Shown one piece after another: positions 8,292 through 16,495 of a stretch of DNA of 64,000 nucleotides. This DNA comes from Nonomuraea sp. NEAU-A123. Lineage in GTDB: Bacteria; Actinomycetota; Actinomycetes; Streptosporangiales; Streptosporangiaceae. Within the stretch, counting starts at the first letter, position 1. Every line of letters begins with the position of its first letter. The translations under genes were made by a program, and so were the position numbers. Below the pieces are notes generated by a model that searched no databases, was not told the DNA's origin, and was given only the letters and a program-made list of their open reading frames with translations. The DNA lies in assembly GCF_018603905.1 (NCBI RefSeq), contig NZ_JAHFZZ010000021.1, forward strand, positions 124,001 through 188,000, written 5' to 3'.

Positions 8292-9218
8292 ATGGCGATG
8301 ACGCAGACGGAACTACTGCACGAGCTCGAGCCCGTGGTCGCCGGGGAGCTTGACCGCCACAATTCGATGGCGAAGGAATGGTTCCCGCACGAGTACGTTC
8401 CGTGGAGCCAGGGCCGTGACTTCGACGGCATCTACGGCGGCGAGGCCTGGCAGGACAGCGACTCGAAAATCCCCGAGGCCGCCCGGATCTCGCTCATCGT
8501 CAACCTCCTCACCGAGGACAACCTGCCCAGCTACCACCACGAGATCGCCACGACGTTCGGCCGTGACGGCGCCTGGGGCACCTGGGTGCAGCGCTGGACC
8601 GCCGAGGAGGACCGGCACGGCACCGCGATCCGCGACTACCTCACCGTCACCCGCGCGGTCGACCCGATCGCGCTGGAGCGCGCCCGCATGAGGCACATGG
8701 AGGCCGGCTACCACACCGAGTACGGCACCATGCTCCAGCAGCTCGCCTACGTCTCCTTCCAGGAGCTGGCCACCCGCATCGCGCACCGCAACACCGGCCG
8801 GGCCTCCGGCGACGAGGGCTGCGAGCGGCTGCTGGCCAGGATCGCCGCCGACGAGAACCTGCACATGCTCTTCTACCGCAACCTGCTCAAGGCCGCCTTC
8901 GAGCTGGACCCGAACCAGACCATGCGCGCCGTGACCGACGTCGTCAAGACCTTCCAGATGCCCGGCTCCAGCATCGAGGGCTTCACCCGCAAGGCCATGA
9001 TCATCGCCCACGAGGGCATCTACGACCTGCGCCTGCACCTCGACGACGTGCTCATGCCGGTGCTGAAGCAGTGGGCCGTGTTCGACAAGACCGGCCTCGA
9101 CGCGGTCGGCGAGCAGGCCCGCGAGGAGCTGGGCGCGTTCCTGGCCAAGACCGAGACGACGGCGGCCAGGTTCGTCGAGCGCAGGGCCGAGCGTAAGGCG
9201 CGCGCCGCCACGCGATGA
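8292..9218 (+). CDS. Acyl-ACP desaturase (fatty acid desaturase 2 family)
   Basis: About 308 residues, soluble di-iron desaturase related to stearoyl-ACP desaturase and mycobacterial DesA. The di-iron ligands are seen as E in LLTEDNLPSYHHE (about residue 75), the EEDRHG motif (about 105-110), the Glu of SFQELATRIAH and the DENLH motif (about 195). It introduces a double bond into ACP-bound fatty acids to adjust membrane fluidity, using ferredoxin or similar electrons. AGGAG at 8278-8282 serves either ATG 8292 or TTG 8289. It is a single-gene unit behind a strong palindrome, divergent from the NUDIX gene. Confidence 0.92.
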   Translation: MAMTQTELLHELEPVVAGELDRHNSMAKEWFPHEYVPWSQGRDFDGIYGGEAWQDSDSKIPEAARISLIVNLLTEDNLPSYHHEIATTFGRDGAWGTWVQRWTAEEDRHGTAIRDYLTVTRAVDPIALERARMRHMEAGYHTEYGTMLQQLAYVSFQELATRIAHRNTGRASGDEGCERLLARIAADENLHMLFYRNLLKAAFELDPNQTMRAVTDVVKTFQMPGSSIEGFTRKAMIIAHEGIYDLRLHLDDVLMPVLKQWAVFDKTGLDAVGEQAREELGAFLAKTETTAARFVERRAERKARAATR

Positions 9219-9268
9219 TCTAGCACGCCCCTGGAGGTGATCGCCGAAGCTCCTCATGCGGCAAGCCC

Positions 9269-9367
9269 GTGCTTCCTCTTGACCTGGAGATGGTCTTGGA
9301 CATCCCAGACATCGGGAAGGTTCCCGACTACGGGCACCACATCAACATCCCTAGGAGTGAAGGGTGA
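9269..9367 (+). CDS. Possible 32-codon ORF coupled to the FMN reductase gene
   Basis: GTG at 9269 opens a 32-codon frame (VLPLDLEMVLDIPDIGKV...) ending with TGA at 9365-9367, overlapping the GTG start of the next gene. No clear ribosome site lies before it and third-position GC is about three quarters, lower than true genes nearby. It may be a coupled small peptide, a remnant or chance. Confidence 0.2.
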   Translation: MLPLDLEMVLDIPDIGKVPDYGHHINIPRSEG

Positions 9368-9927
9368 GAATCTTCGGGATCGCCGCGAGCCTCCACGCGG
9401 GATCGTTTATCAACAAATTGCTGGAGGCAATGGGCGGGGAGCTGCCCAGGGGAGCGCGCCTGGAGTGCTGGCGGGGACTCGGCGCGGTCCCGCCCCACGC
9501 GCTCGGTCCCATACCGGAGCAGGTGGTCGGCCTGCTCCGCAAGGTCGACGAGTGCGACGCGGTGCTGCTCACCGCGCCCGAGCACAGCCTGCTCCCGGCT
9601 GAGCTGGGCCACGCGCTGCGCTGGATGGCGACCGGTGGACGCCTGGCGGGCAAACACGTCGCCGTGATGAGCGCCAGCGTGCGCGCCTGTGGCGCCATGT
9701 GGGCGCAGGCCGAGCTGTTCAAGGAGCTCGCCGGCGCGGGCGCGGTCGTGATGGGCACCGAGCTGGTGCTCTCGCCCACCTGCCCGCACTTCGACGACCA
9801 GGGCCGTCTGACGGCCCTCTACCTACGCGATCAGGTACGGGAGATCGTGGGCCAGCTCTGCCCCGTGCCGCTCACCGTGCAGCCCGTGTTCTCGGCCCAG
9901 CTCGTCCTGACGGGCCCCTCCGCATAG
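9364..9927 (+). CDS. NAD(P)H-dependent FMN reductase family protein
   Basis: A 187-residue flavodoxin-fold protein. The FMN phosphate loop is recognisable but diverged (GIAASLHAGSFINKLL in place of GSLRxxSxN), followed by the second flavin contact TAPEHSLLPAELGHALRW in place of the usual PEYN..xPGxLKNxLDW, and GKHVAVMSASVRACGAM. It would reduce flavins or quinones in the cytosol. The start GTG 9364 is fixed by AGGAG 6 bases upstream and an in-frame stop at 9358-9360. It is convergent with the release-factor-like gene. Confidence 0.8.
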   Translation: MRIFGIAASLHAGSFINKLLEAMGGELPRGARLECWRGLGAVPPHALGPIPEQVVGLLRKVDECDAVLLTAPEHSLLPAELGHALRWMATGGRLAGKHVAVMSASVRACGAMWAQAELFKELAGAGAVVMGTELVLSPTCPHFDDQGRLTALYLRDQVREIVGQLCPVPLTVQPVFSAQLVLTGPSA

Positions 9928-9941
9928 GCCGCTTGCCCGGG

Positions 9942-10349
9942 TCAGGGGCTGCGGCGCAGGCGCTTGACGTCGGAGCGGAGCTTCTTGGTGGCGATGCGGC
10001 GCTCGACCGCGCCCCGGCTGGGCTTGGTGGCACGGCGGCGCTTGGGCGGGGGCGCGATGGCCTCGCGGATGCGCTGGGCCAGACGCTGTTCGGCGGCCTC
10101 GCGGTTGCGCAACTGGGAGCGGTACTCCGACGCGGCGATGGTGATCGTGGGGGCGCCCAGCCGCTCGAGGGCACGTGCCTTGAGCGCCGGTGACAGGGCC
10201 GTGGTGGCGGAGACGTCGAAGACGAGTTCCACCCGGCTGTCGGTGGTGTTGACGCCCTGGCCGCCCGGGCCGGAAGAGCGAGAGAAACGCCAGACGAGCT
10301 CGGCGTCCGGGATGACGACCGAGTCGTTGACGACCAGCGGGCCGGGCAT
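9942..10349 (-). CDS. arfB: Alternative ribosome-rescue factor / GGQ domain hydrolase (ArfB-like)
   Basis: About 135 residues. It contains the peptidyl-tRNA hydrolase GGQ motif (FSRSSGPGGQGVNTTDSRVEL) near residue 35 and a basic C-terminal tail (PPPKRRRATKPSRGAVERRI...) that in ArfB enters the mRNA channel of stalled ribosomes. It releases nascent chains from non-stop complexes without codon recognition. ATG 10349 is chosen because AGGAG lies 9 bases upstream; a TTG at 10373 in the same frame lacks one. Single gene, convergent with the FMN reductase gene. Confidence 0.9.
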   Translation of the reverse strand: MPGPLVVNDSVVIPDAELVWRFSRSSGPGGQGVNTTDSRVELVFDVSATTALSPALKARALERLGAPTITIAASEYRSQLRNREAAEQRLAQRIREAIAPPPKRRRATKPSRGAVERRIATKKLRSDVKRLRRSP

Positions 10350-10481
10350 GTCGGGGTACTCCTGTTCCTTCAACGTGGAATGTCACCGTATCTGAGCGAC
10401 ATATCCCTAATGCAACGGCATTTCCAATAACGGACCTCGCTGCGATTATGGAGACAACGATCTGTGGGGGAGGCCGATTCC

Positions 10482-11261
10482 GTGCTGCACGTGACGCCGG
10501 TACAGATAGCGCTGACGGTGCCACTGGCCATCGCCTCCGCCACGGGATTCCTCTTGCTCCGCTGCCAGGGCAGAGGCCGGCCTTTTGGCCCCAGAGGCTG
10601 GTGGCTGGCGGTCGTCATCATCCTGCTGACCGGCTTGGTCTCCTCCGGCGTGGCGCTGGTGAGCGGTGAGCTGCTGGGCAATTCCCTGTCCACGGTGCTG
10701 GGCGCCGCCGCGCCGGGCGGACTGTGGCTGAGCCAGGTGCGCTCCCGCGAGGACGAGCGGCGCTCGCTGGCCAAGGAGGCGGCGACGTTCTGGCTGGTGT
10801 CGCTGCTGGCCCGGCTCGACCAGGCGATGGCCGAGGACCAGCGGCTCTGGTGCGAGCGGCGGGTCGACGATTCGTGGAGCGTGTACGAACTGAGCCTGGC
10901 CGCCAACCGCTACCACGAGCGCATCGGCGAGCGGCTCTCGCCCGAGCAGCGCAGGAAGGAACGGGTGCACGCCCGGCTGGATGCGATCGAACGGCGGCTG
11001 GACCTGGCCGCGCTGATCGAGGACGGGGCGCCGCGCTCCAAGGTGATCACCGCGCTGCGCGGCTCCCGGCACACGCGGCTGGCAAGGTATGAGCGGTATG
11101 TCAATGACCTGACCCGGTTGCACGGCATCCTCCGGCATGACGCGGAGAACGACGTCCTGCGGCTGCTGGCCTCGGCCTATCGGGCCGGGTATCGGTCGCT
11201 GCCCAGGTTCGTGCCGCCGACGCGGTCACGGATCGCCGCGCCGCTCAGACCTCACCCATGA
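10482..11261 (+). CDS. Membrane protein of unknown function
   Basis: About 259 residues. Two N-terminal membrane segments are visible (VQIALTVPLAIASATGFLL and WWLAVVIILLTGLVSSGVALV), followed by a third weak segment and a long charged, helical cytoplasmic part rich in Arg and Glu (RSREDERRSLAKEAA..., LSPEQRRKERVHARLDAIERR). GTG 10482 is preferred because GGGGAGG lies 8 bases before it; GTG 10464 is in frame upstream. I do not recognise the family. Its 3' end overlaps the convergent XRE gene by 10 bases. Confidence 0.6.
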   Translation: MLHVTPVQIALTVPLAIASATGFLLLRCQGRGRPFGPRGWWLAVVIILLTGLVSSGVALVSGELLGNSLSTVLGAAAPGGLWLSQVRSREDERRSLAKEAATFWLVSLLARLDQAMAEDQRLWCERRVDDSWSVYELSLAANRYHERIGERLSPEQRRKERVHARLDAIERRLDLAALIEDGAPRSKVITALRGSRHTRLARYERYVNDLTRLHGILRHDAENDVLRLLASAYRAGYRSLPRFVPPTRSRIAAPLRPHP

Positions 11262-11539
11262 GTCTCTTCGACGAGCAGGATGGACTCCTCCTCGGCCTCG
11301 CTGAGCGTGAACTCGATGCGAGCGCCGAGCGCCTTGACGACGGCACCGAGCGTACGGAGTGTGAGGTTCTCGTCTCCCGACAGGATCTGGCTCACCCTGC
11401 CCGGCGAAACGCCCATCGAAGCGGCCAGATCAGCACGGGACATCTTATGCTCCCGCATATACCAGGTGATCTCGTCGACGGCGTCCTGGGCGAGGCCGCC
11501 CGGACTTCCCTCATCGGGCGTGCTCCGGCGAAAGGCCAT
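11252..11539 (-). CDS. XRE-family helix-turn-helix regulator
   Basis: About 95 residues. The central helix-turn-helix is MSRADLAASMGVSPGRVSQILSG (residues about 33-55), followed by NLTLRTLGAVVKALGARIEF, a typical XRE extension, and an acidic tail. It probably binds DNA as a dimer and regulates itself or the divergent hydrolase gene at 11683; a cluster of TTTAGG/CCTAAA half sites lies between them (11590-11616). ATG 11539 is preferred over the GTG three bases before it. No toxin partner is obvious next to it. Confidence 0.85.
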   Translation of the reverse strand: MAFRRSTPDEGSPGGLAQDAVDEITWYMREHKMSRADLAASMGVSPGRVSQILSGDENLTLRTLGAVVKALGARIEFTLSEAEEESILLVEETHG

Positions 11540-11589
11540 CACGGTCTCGCTCTCAGCGCTCGGTTCGTTGTCCCTTCACTTTAGCTCTA

Positions 11590-11616
11590 CCTAAACCTTT
11601 AGGCAAGCCTAAACCT
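11590..11616. promoter_or_regulatory. Operator cluster of CCTAAA/TTTAGG half sites
   Basis: The direct repeat CCTAAACCT occurs at 11590-11598 and 11608-11616, 18 bases apart. Between them TTTAGG creates two overlapping inverted repeats: CCTAAA-2-TTTAGG (11590-11603) and TTTAGGC-2-GCCTAAA (11598-11613). It lies between the divergent XRE gene and the serine hydrolase gene. It resembles a DtxR/IdeR iron box in sequence but the half-site spacing is shorter than the 19-base iron box, so an XRE operator is more likely. Confidence 0.5.
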
Positions 11617-11682
11617 GAAGGCGAGATGCAAGTGAGGTGTGTCACTATCGCCCTGGAAACACGGGGTGATACGGGAGGCGCT

Positions 11683-12501
11683 GTGGCGGGCATCGTCGGC
11701 GTGCACGGGATCGGCAAGTACAACTACTACGTGGCGGCGGGCAACTCGCCGACGGGGGCGGCGGAGGCGATGCGCCTCAAGTGGGACCGCTACCTTCAGG
11801 CGGCGCTCGGGGGAGAGAGCCGGACCTACTTCAGCGAGGTGGCCTACTTCTCCCACCTGCTGCACGACCGGCAGCCCAAGCAGGGCCCGCAGGCGTTCGC
11901 GGCCCTGCCGCCCTCCGCCCAGCAGGTGCTCATCGGCTGGGCCAGGAACATGGACATGGGCGAGCGCTTCACCGGGGCGCTCAAGATGTTCACCGGGTGG
12001 CTGCTCACCCGGCTCGACAGCAGGTCGGCGGCGTTCGCGTCGCTGTTCGCGCCGGAGGTGGCGGCCTACCTGACCGACCCGGACAGGCGCGTGAGGTGCC
12101 AGGAGGCCGTCCGCGACACGATCAGGAAGCACAGTCCCCGGGTGGTGATCGCCCATTCGCTGGGCAGCGTCGTGGCCTACGAGACGCTCTGGGCCAACCC
12201 CGACCTCGAGGTCGAGCTGCTGCTCACCCTCGGCAGCCCGCTCGGCATGCGCAACGTGGTCTTCGAGCGCCTCCTGCCCGCCCCGATCAACGGCCTCGGC
12301 CGGCGGCCCACGGGCGTCAAGCGCTGGGTGAACATCGCCGACAAGGACGACATCGCCGCCATCCCGGCCGAGCTGCGCGGCAGTTTCGCCGGCGTGGACG
12401 TGGAGGAACGGGTCAACCTCGACTGGATCGATTTTCACACCGCCGAGAAATACCTGGGTTGCCCGGCACTCGACCCGCATCTGCGACCATTCCTGCCATG
12501 A
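11683..12501 (+). CDS. Alpha/beta-fold serine hydrolase (lipase/esterase-like)
   Basis: About 272 residues. It opens with VAGIVGVHGIGKYNYY, an oxyanion-hole HG motif, and has the nucleophile elbow AHSLGS (HSPRVVIAHSLGSVVAYE) near residue 158; a downstream Asp (DKDD) and His (DFHTAEKYLG) can complete the triad. No signal peptide is seen, so it is likely cytosolic. GTG 11683 is preferred because GGAGG lies 4 bases upstream. It overlaps the next gene by ATGA, suggesting an operon with the HAD hydrolase. The natural substrate is unknown. Confidence 0.75.
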   Translation: MAGIVGVHGIGKYNYYVAAGNSPTGAAEAMRLKWDRYLQAALGGESRTYFSEVAYFSHLLHDRQPKQGPQAFAALPPSAQQVLIGWARNMDMGERFTGALKMFTGWLLTRLDSRSAAFASLFAPEVAAYLTDPDRRVRCQEAVRDTIRKHSPRVVIAHSLGSVVAYETLWANPDLEVELLLTLGSPLGMRNVVFERLLPAPINGLGRRPTGVKRWVNIADKDDIAAIPAELRGSFAGVDVEERVNLDWIDFHTAEKYLGCPALDPHLRPFLP

Positions 12502-13079
12502 CGTGGATTGTTTTCGACTACGGCAGCGTGCTGTCCCTGCCCCAGCCTGAGTCCGACGCCGACGAGATGGCCCGGGCGGTCAACACCGAGCCCGAGGCGT
12601 TCAAGCGGCGCTACTGGGAGCACCGCCTGGAGTTCGACCGGGCGTCGCTGACCCCGGCCGCCTACTGGTCGGCGGTCCTCGGCCGGCCGGCCGCCATCGC
12701 CGAGGTCGCCCGGCTGGTCGCGATGGATGTGGCGAGCTGGGCCTACCCCGACGAGGGTACGGTCGCCATCCTGAACGATCTCCTCGACCGCGGCGGCGAC
12801 GTGGCCCTGCTGTCCAACGCGCCCGCCTGCCTGGCCGACGGCCTGGACGGGCTGCCCTGGATCGCGGCCATCGAGCAGCGCTTCTACAGCGGCAGGATGG
12901 GCCTGGTGAAGCCGGACCGGGAGATCTTCGACCGGATGGCGGCCGAGCTCGACGCCGACCCGGCCGAGATCGTGTTCATCGACGACCGGCCGGAGAACGT
13001 GGCCGGGGCCGAGCGCGCGGGCATGACGGGCGTCCAGTTCACCTCCGCCGAGGCCCTGCGGAAGACGCTCAAGGCGTGA
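12498..13079 (+). CDS. HAD superfamily hydrolase (HAD-IA)
   Basis: A 193-residue phosphatase-like enzyme. Motif I is VFDYGSVL, with the first Asp present but the second catalytic Asp (usually DxD) replaced by Gly, as in some HAD-IA groups; motif II is LLSNAP, motif III the Lys in GLVKPDREIF, and motif IV IDDRPENV. The missing acid Asp suggests altered or weak phosphatase chemistry. Start ATG 12498 overlaps the hydrolase stop. The 130 bases downstream hold only a short charged 21-codon frame (13081-13146) that I do not consider a gene. Confidence 0.85.
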   Translation: MTWIVFDYGSVLSLPQPESDADEMARAVNTEPEAFKRRYWEHRLEFDRASLTPAAYWSAVLGRPAAIAEVARLVAMDVASWAYPDEGTVAILNDLLDRGGDVALLSNAPACLADGLDGLPWIAAIEQRFYSGRMGLVKPDREIFDRMAAELDADPAEIVFIDDRPENVAGAERAGMTGVQFTSAEALRKTLKA

Positions 13080-13211
13080 CGTGAGGGGCCGGGATCTGCC
13101 CCAAGAGCTGCGAGAAGAGGGGGAGGAGCGGCGGGAGGAGGACTGATGCTGTTCATCCAGGCTTGACTCCGCAGTCACGACCGTGTCAGTCGGGGTGGAC
13201 ATACCTGGACC

Positions 13212-14714
13212 GTGGACCGCAGATCCTTCCTCGCCGCGGCGGCAGTGACCTTCCTCATGCCGTCCCAGCAGACCAGAACCCTCAAGACCGACCCCTTCAC
13301 CCTCGGCGTGGCCTCCGGAGACCCGTCGACCGACGGCTTCGTCCTCTGGACCCGCCTCGCCCCGAACCCCCTGTCCGGCGACGGCCGCGGCGGCATGCCC
13401 TCGCGCGGCGTGGACGTCGACTGGCAGGTCTCCACCGACGAGCGCTTCTCGTCGATCGTCAGATCCGGTACGGCCGAGGCCCGGCCGGGCGCAGCGCACA
13501 GCGTCCACGTCGAGGTCGGGGGCCTGGAGCCGGGACGCGACTACTTCTACCGGTTCAAGAGTGAAGGCAGGCTCTCGCCCGCCGGCCGTACCAGGACCAC
13601 ACCGACGGGTGAGCGGCCGCTGACGTTCGCGGTCGCGGCGTGCGCGCACTACGAGCACGGCTACTACACCGCCTACCGGCGGCTGGCCGAGCAGGAGCCC
13701 GAGCTGGTGGTGTTCCTCGGCGACTACATGTACGAGTACGGCCCGAGCGGCTACACCGCGCTGGCCGGGCGGGTACGCACCCACACGCCGGGCAAGTGCG
13801 AGACGCTGGCCGACTACCGGCTGCGGCACGCCCAGTACAAGAGCGACCACGACCTCCAGCGGGCGCACGCGGTGGCGCCGTGGCTGGTGGCCTTCGACGA
13901 CCACGAGGTGGAGAACAACTGGGCCGGGCCCGTCTCCAGCACCGGCGCTCCCGGCTTCGCCCGGCGCCGGGCGGACGCCTTCAGGGCGTACTACGAGAAC
14001 ATGCCGCTGCGCCGGGCCAGCGTGCAGGGCGCGGTGCTGCGGGTGAACCGGCGTGTCTCGTGGGGGTCGCTGGCCCGCTTCCACCTGCTCGACACGCGGC
14101 AGTTCCGTGACGACCAGGCGTGCCTGGACGGGGTACGCGCCGGGTGCGACGACCGGCTGGCGGCCAAGCGCACGCTGCTGGGCGCCGACCAGTGGCGCTG
14201 GCTGGAGGACGGCCTGCGCGAGTCCGGCACCCGGTGGAACCTGCTCGGGCAGCAGATCCTGATGGCGCAGCGCGACTACAAGGTGGGGCCGGGCCGCGAG
14301 GTGAACCTGGACTCGTGGGACGGCTACGCCGCCGAGCGGACCCGGCTGCTGGGCTCGCTGTCCGGCACCTCGAACCCGGTTGTGCTGACCGGCGACGCCC
14401 ACATGCACCACCTGGCCGACCTCAAGACCGACTTCGACGACCCCGACTCGCCCGTGGTGGCCAGGGAACTGGTGACGTCGTCGATCGCCAGCGATGGGGA
14501 CGGGTACCGGGACAAGACATGGATCGCCGAGGCGTTGCAGGAGAACCCGCACATCTCCTACATCGACCAGCGACGGGGCTACATCATGGCCAAGGTCACG
14601 CGTGACGATATTTCCGTTGATTACCGGACGCTGGAGTACATTTCCCGCAAGGGCGCCCCCGCCAAGACCGCCCACAGCCTCACGATCCCCGCCACCGCCC
14701 ACGCCCGAACCTGA
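13212..14714 (+). CDS. phoD: Secreted PhoD-like alkaline phosphatase / phosphodiesterase
   Basis: A 500-residue PhoD family metallophosphatase. The N-terminus VDRRSFLAAAAVTFLMP is a twin-arginine-type signal (RR-S-F-L). An N-terminal Fn3-like PhoD domain (PFTLGVASGDPSTDGFVLWTRLAP) is followed by the catalytic domain with ACAHYEHGYYTAY, FLGDYMYEYG, AFDDHEVENNW and the late LTGDAHMHHLADL histidine motif, which together hold Ca/Fe in this family. It releases phosphate from phosphodiesters or phosphomonoesters outside the cell. PhoD genes are commonly under PhoP control, but I do not see a clear PHO box. It is monocistronic with a terminator-like hairpin downstream. Confidence 0.92.
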   Translation: MDRRSFLAAAAVTFLMPSQQTRTLKTDPFTLGVASGDPSTDGFVLWTRLAPNPLSGDGRGGMPSRGVDVDWQVSTDERFSSIVRSGTAEARPGAAHSVHVEVGGLEPGRDYFYRFKSEGRLSPAGRTRTTPTGERPLTFAVAACAHYEHGYYTAYRRLAEQEPELVVFLGDYMYEYGPSGYTALAGRVRTHTPGKCETLADYRLRHAQYKSDHDLQRAHAVAPWLVAFDDHEVENNWAGPVSSTGAPGFARRRADAFRAYYENMPLRRASVQGAVLRVNRRVSWGSLARFHLLDTRQFRDDQACLDGVRAGCDDRLAAKRTLLGADQWRWLEDGLRESGTRWNLLGQQILMAQRDYKVGPGREVNLDSWDGYAAERTRLLGSLSGTSNPVVLTGDAHMHHLADLKTDFDDPDSPVVARELVTSSIASDGDGYRDKTWIAEALQENPHISYIDQRRGYIMAKVTRDDISVDYRTLEYISRKGAPAKTAHSLTIPATAHART

Positions 14715-14756
14715 ACGTCCGCTGGGAAAAGGCTGAGGGTTCGCTCAACGCAAAAG

Positions 14757-14784
14757 CGGCCGAGCCACCGAGGTGGCCCGGCCG
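14757..14784. terminator. Bidirectional hairpin terminator between phoD and the HlyD-like gene
   Basis: CGGCCGAGCCACC and GGTGGCCCGGCCG form a 13-base stem with one 2-base mismatch and a 2-base loop, preceded by CAAAAG on the plus strand. It sits between two convergent genes and can serve both. Confidence 0.7.
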
Positions 14785-14791
14785 GGGTCCG

Positions 14792-16348
14792 TCAGCTCTC
14801 CGGCCAGCTGGTGTCCGGGAACTCGCCCGTGGTACTGCCCGCCATCACCACCTGATCGCTCTCGCTCAGCCCCGAGGTGATCTCCACGTACTGGTCCCCA
14901 CGCACCCCGGTACGCACCACCCGCGCCGAGTCGTGGCCGCCCGAGCGCACGGTGACCACGGTCGTACCGTCCGAGCGGCTCTTCACGGCCTCGGCCGGCA
15001 CGTAGATCCCGTCGTTGGCCGTGCCCGTCGTCACCGACACCGAGGCCGTCTGCCCGAGCATCAGCCCGCGCGGCGGCTTGTCGAAGGCGAGCGTCACCGA
15101 GTAGCGGACGAGCTTGTCGCTCACGGTGGCGGTCGGCGCGATGCGGGTGACCTTGCCCGCGTACTTCTCCGAGCCGCGCGTGGCCAGGGTGATGTTCGCT
15201 TCCTGGCCGAGTTTGAGCTTGTTCACGTCGGATTCGGTGACCATCGCGTCGACCTGGAGCTCGTTCAGGTCGCCGAGGCTGATGAACGTGCTGGTGCCCG
15301 CCGTGTCGCCGACCGATCCGGCCACCGACAGGACGGTGCCCGAGGCGGGGGCCACGATCCGGGTGCCGCGTACCTCGTCGGCGGCCTGCTCAAGAGCGGC
15401 CTGGGCGCGGTCCACGTTCGCGCTGGCCTGGTCCTCGCTGATGCCGCCCTTGCCGTTCGCGCCGCTGCAGGGGCTGCCGCCCTGGGACTGGCGGGTTCCC
15501 GGCGTGGCCTTCCCGCTGGGCCTGCCCGAGGCGCCGGTCGACGGCTTACCGGTGGGTTTCCCTGTGGCCTTGCCGGTGGGCTTCCCCGTGGCCTTGCCGG
15601 TCGGCTTGGCGGAGGACTTGCCTGTGGGTTTGGCGGAGGGCTTGGCGGTGGAGGTGCCGGTCGGCGAGGCCGACGGCCGGCCGCCCTCCGGCGTGGCCGT
15701 CACCGTCGCGGTGACGGTGGCCGTGGCCGTGACGGTCACCGTGACCGTGGGCTGCGGCTCGTGGCCGCTCGGCGTGGGCTCCGGGGTGGGCGTCCAGGTG
15801 GGCCGGGGGGTCGGCGTCGTGGCCGGAGTCAGCGTGGTGGTGGGGGCGGCGTCCGCGACGGGCACCGCCGAAGGTCCGAAGGCCCCCTTGGCCGCGACCG
15901 CTCCCACGACGGAGGCGGACGTGCCGCCGGTCGTGCCGCCGCTGCTCGGCGAGCACGTGGCCGTGCTGGTGGCGGCGGTCGAGGCGGTGTTCAGGGCCTC
16001 TTCGGCGGCGGCCAGATCGGCGGCGGCGGCCGTGTAGTCCTCGCGCGCCGCCGTGCTGTTCACCCGGGCCAGCACCTGGCCCTTCTTCACCTTGGCGCCG
16101 ACCTTGACGTAGATCTTGGTCACCGTTCCAGAGCCGCCGAACCCCAGGTCGCGCCGCGAGCCGTCCACGGTGTTGCCCGCGGCCGTGATCGAGGCGGTGA
16201 CGACGCCCCGCTTGGCGGCTGCCAGCCGTACCTGGGCGGCGGGCTCCGGATCGTCGCGGAGTGCCAGCACCAGGCCGGAGCCGGCCACCAGGACGGCCAG
16301 GGCGAGCCCGCCTAGCTTGAGCGCCTTAGGCGGGAAAGTCGGTCTCAT
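14792..16348 (-). CDS. HlyD/RND-type efflux adaptor with a long repetitive insertion
   Basis: A 518-residue membrane-anchored adaptor. One N-terminal membrane segment (LKLGGLALAVLVAGSGLVLAL) is followed by a biotinyl-lipoyl half (GSGTVTKIYVKVGAKVKKGQVLARV) at about 72-96. The second lipoyl half and beta-barrel come after residue 325 (TRIVAPASGTVLSVAG, YVPAEAVKSRSDG). Between them, about residues 130-300, is an unusual low-complexity stretch: Pro/Thr-rich TPTPRPTWTPTPEPTPSG, a Thr-Val alternation and tandem KPTGKATG units. The rest matches MacA-type proteins. It has no ATPase or permease next to it on its strand but is divergent from the complete exporter operon at 16496, with which it could share components. 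Extracytoplasmic wall-crossing by the insertion is a guess. Confidence 0.85.
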   Translation of the reverse strand: MRPTFPPKALKLGGLALAVLVAGSGLVLALRDDPEPAAQVRLAAAKRGVVTASITAAGNTVDGSRRDLGFGGSGTVTKIYVKVGAKVKKGQVLARVNSTAAREDYTAAAADLAAAEEALNTASTAATSTATCSPSSGGTTGGTSASVVGAVAAKGAFGPSAVPVADAAPTTTLTPATTPTPRPTWTPTPEPTPSGHEPQPTVTVTVTATATVTATVTATPEGGRPSASPTGTSTAKPSAKPTGKSSAKPTGKATGKPTGKATGKPTGKPSTGASGRPSGKATPGTRQSQGGSPCSGANGKGGISEDQASANVDRAQAALEQAADEVRGTRIVAPASGTVLSVAGSVGDTAGTSTFISLGDLNELQVDAMVTESDVNKLKLGQEANITLATRGSEKYAGKVTRIAPTATVSDKLVRYSVTLAFDKPPRGLMLGQTASVSVTTGTANDGIYVPAEAVKSRSDGTTVVTVRSGGHDSARVVRTGVRGDQYVEITSGLSESDQVVMAGSTTGEFPDTSWPES

Positions 16349-16495
16349 GAGGGCCCATCATGGCGTGAGCAGGTTAGTACAGGGCTGCGAGGCAGCTCAG
16401 AGTTGTCTGTGTGTCTCCAGATGCGTGGACTTTGTCAGCGAACCTTCAGCTAGCTCGCGGCTGTAGCGCAGGCTGGTGTGCAAGGGTCACCGGCT

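Noticed and set aside
11598..11613. DtxR/IdeR iron box
   Set aside because: The TTAGG...CCTAA spacing is 4 bases, not the 9 of the 19-base iron box; listed instead as an operator of unknown factor.
13081..13146. 21-codon Glu/Arg-rich ORF after the HAD gene
   Set aside because: Very short, composition follows the purine-rich sequence, no independent ribosome site.
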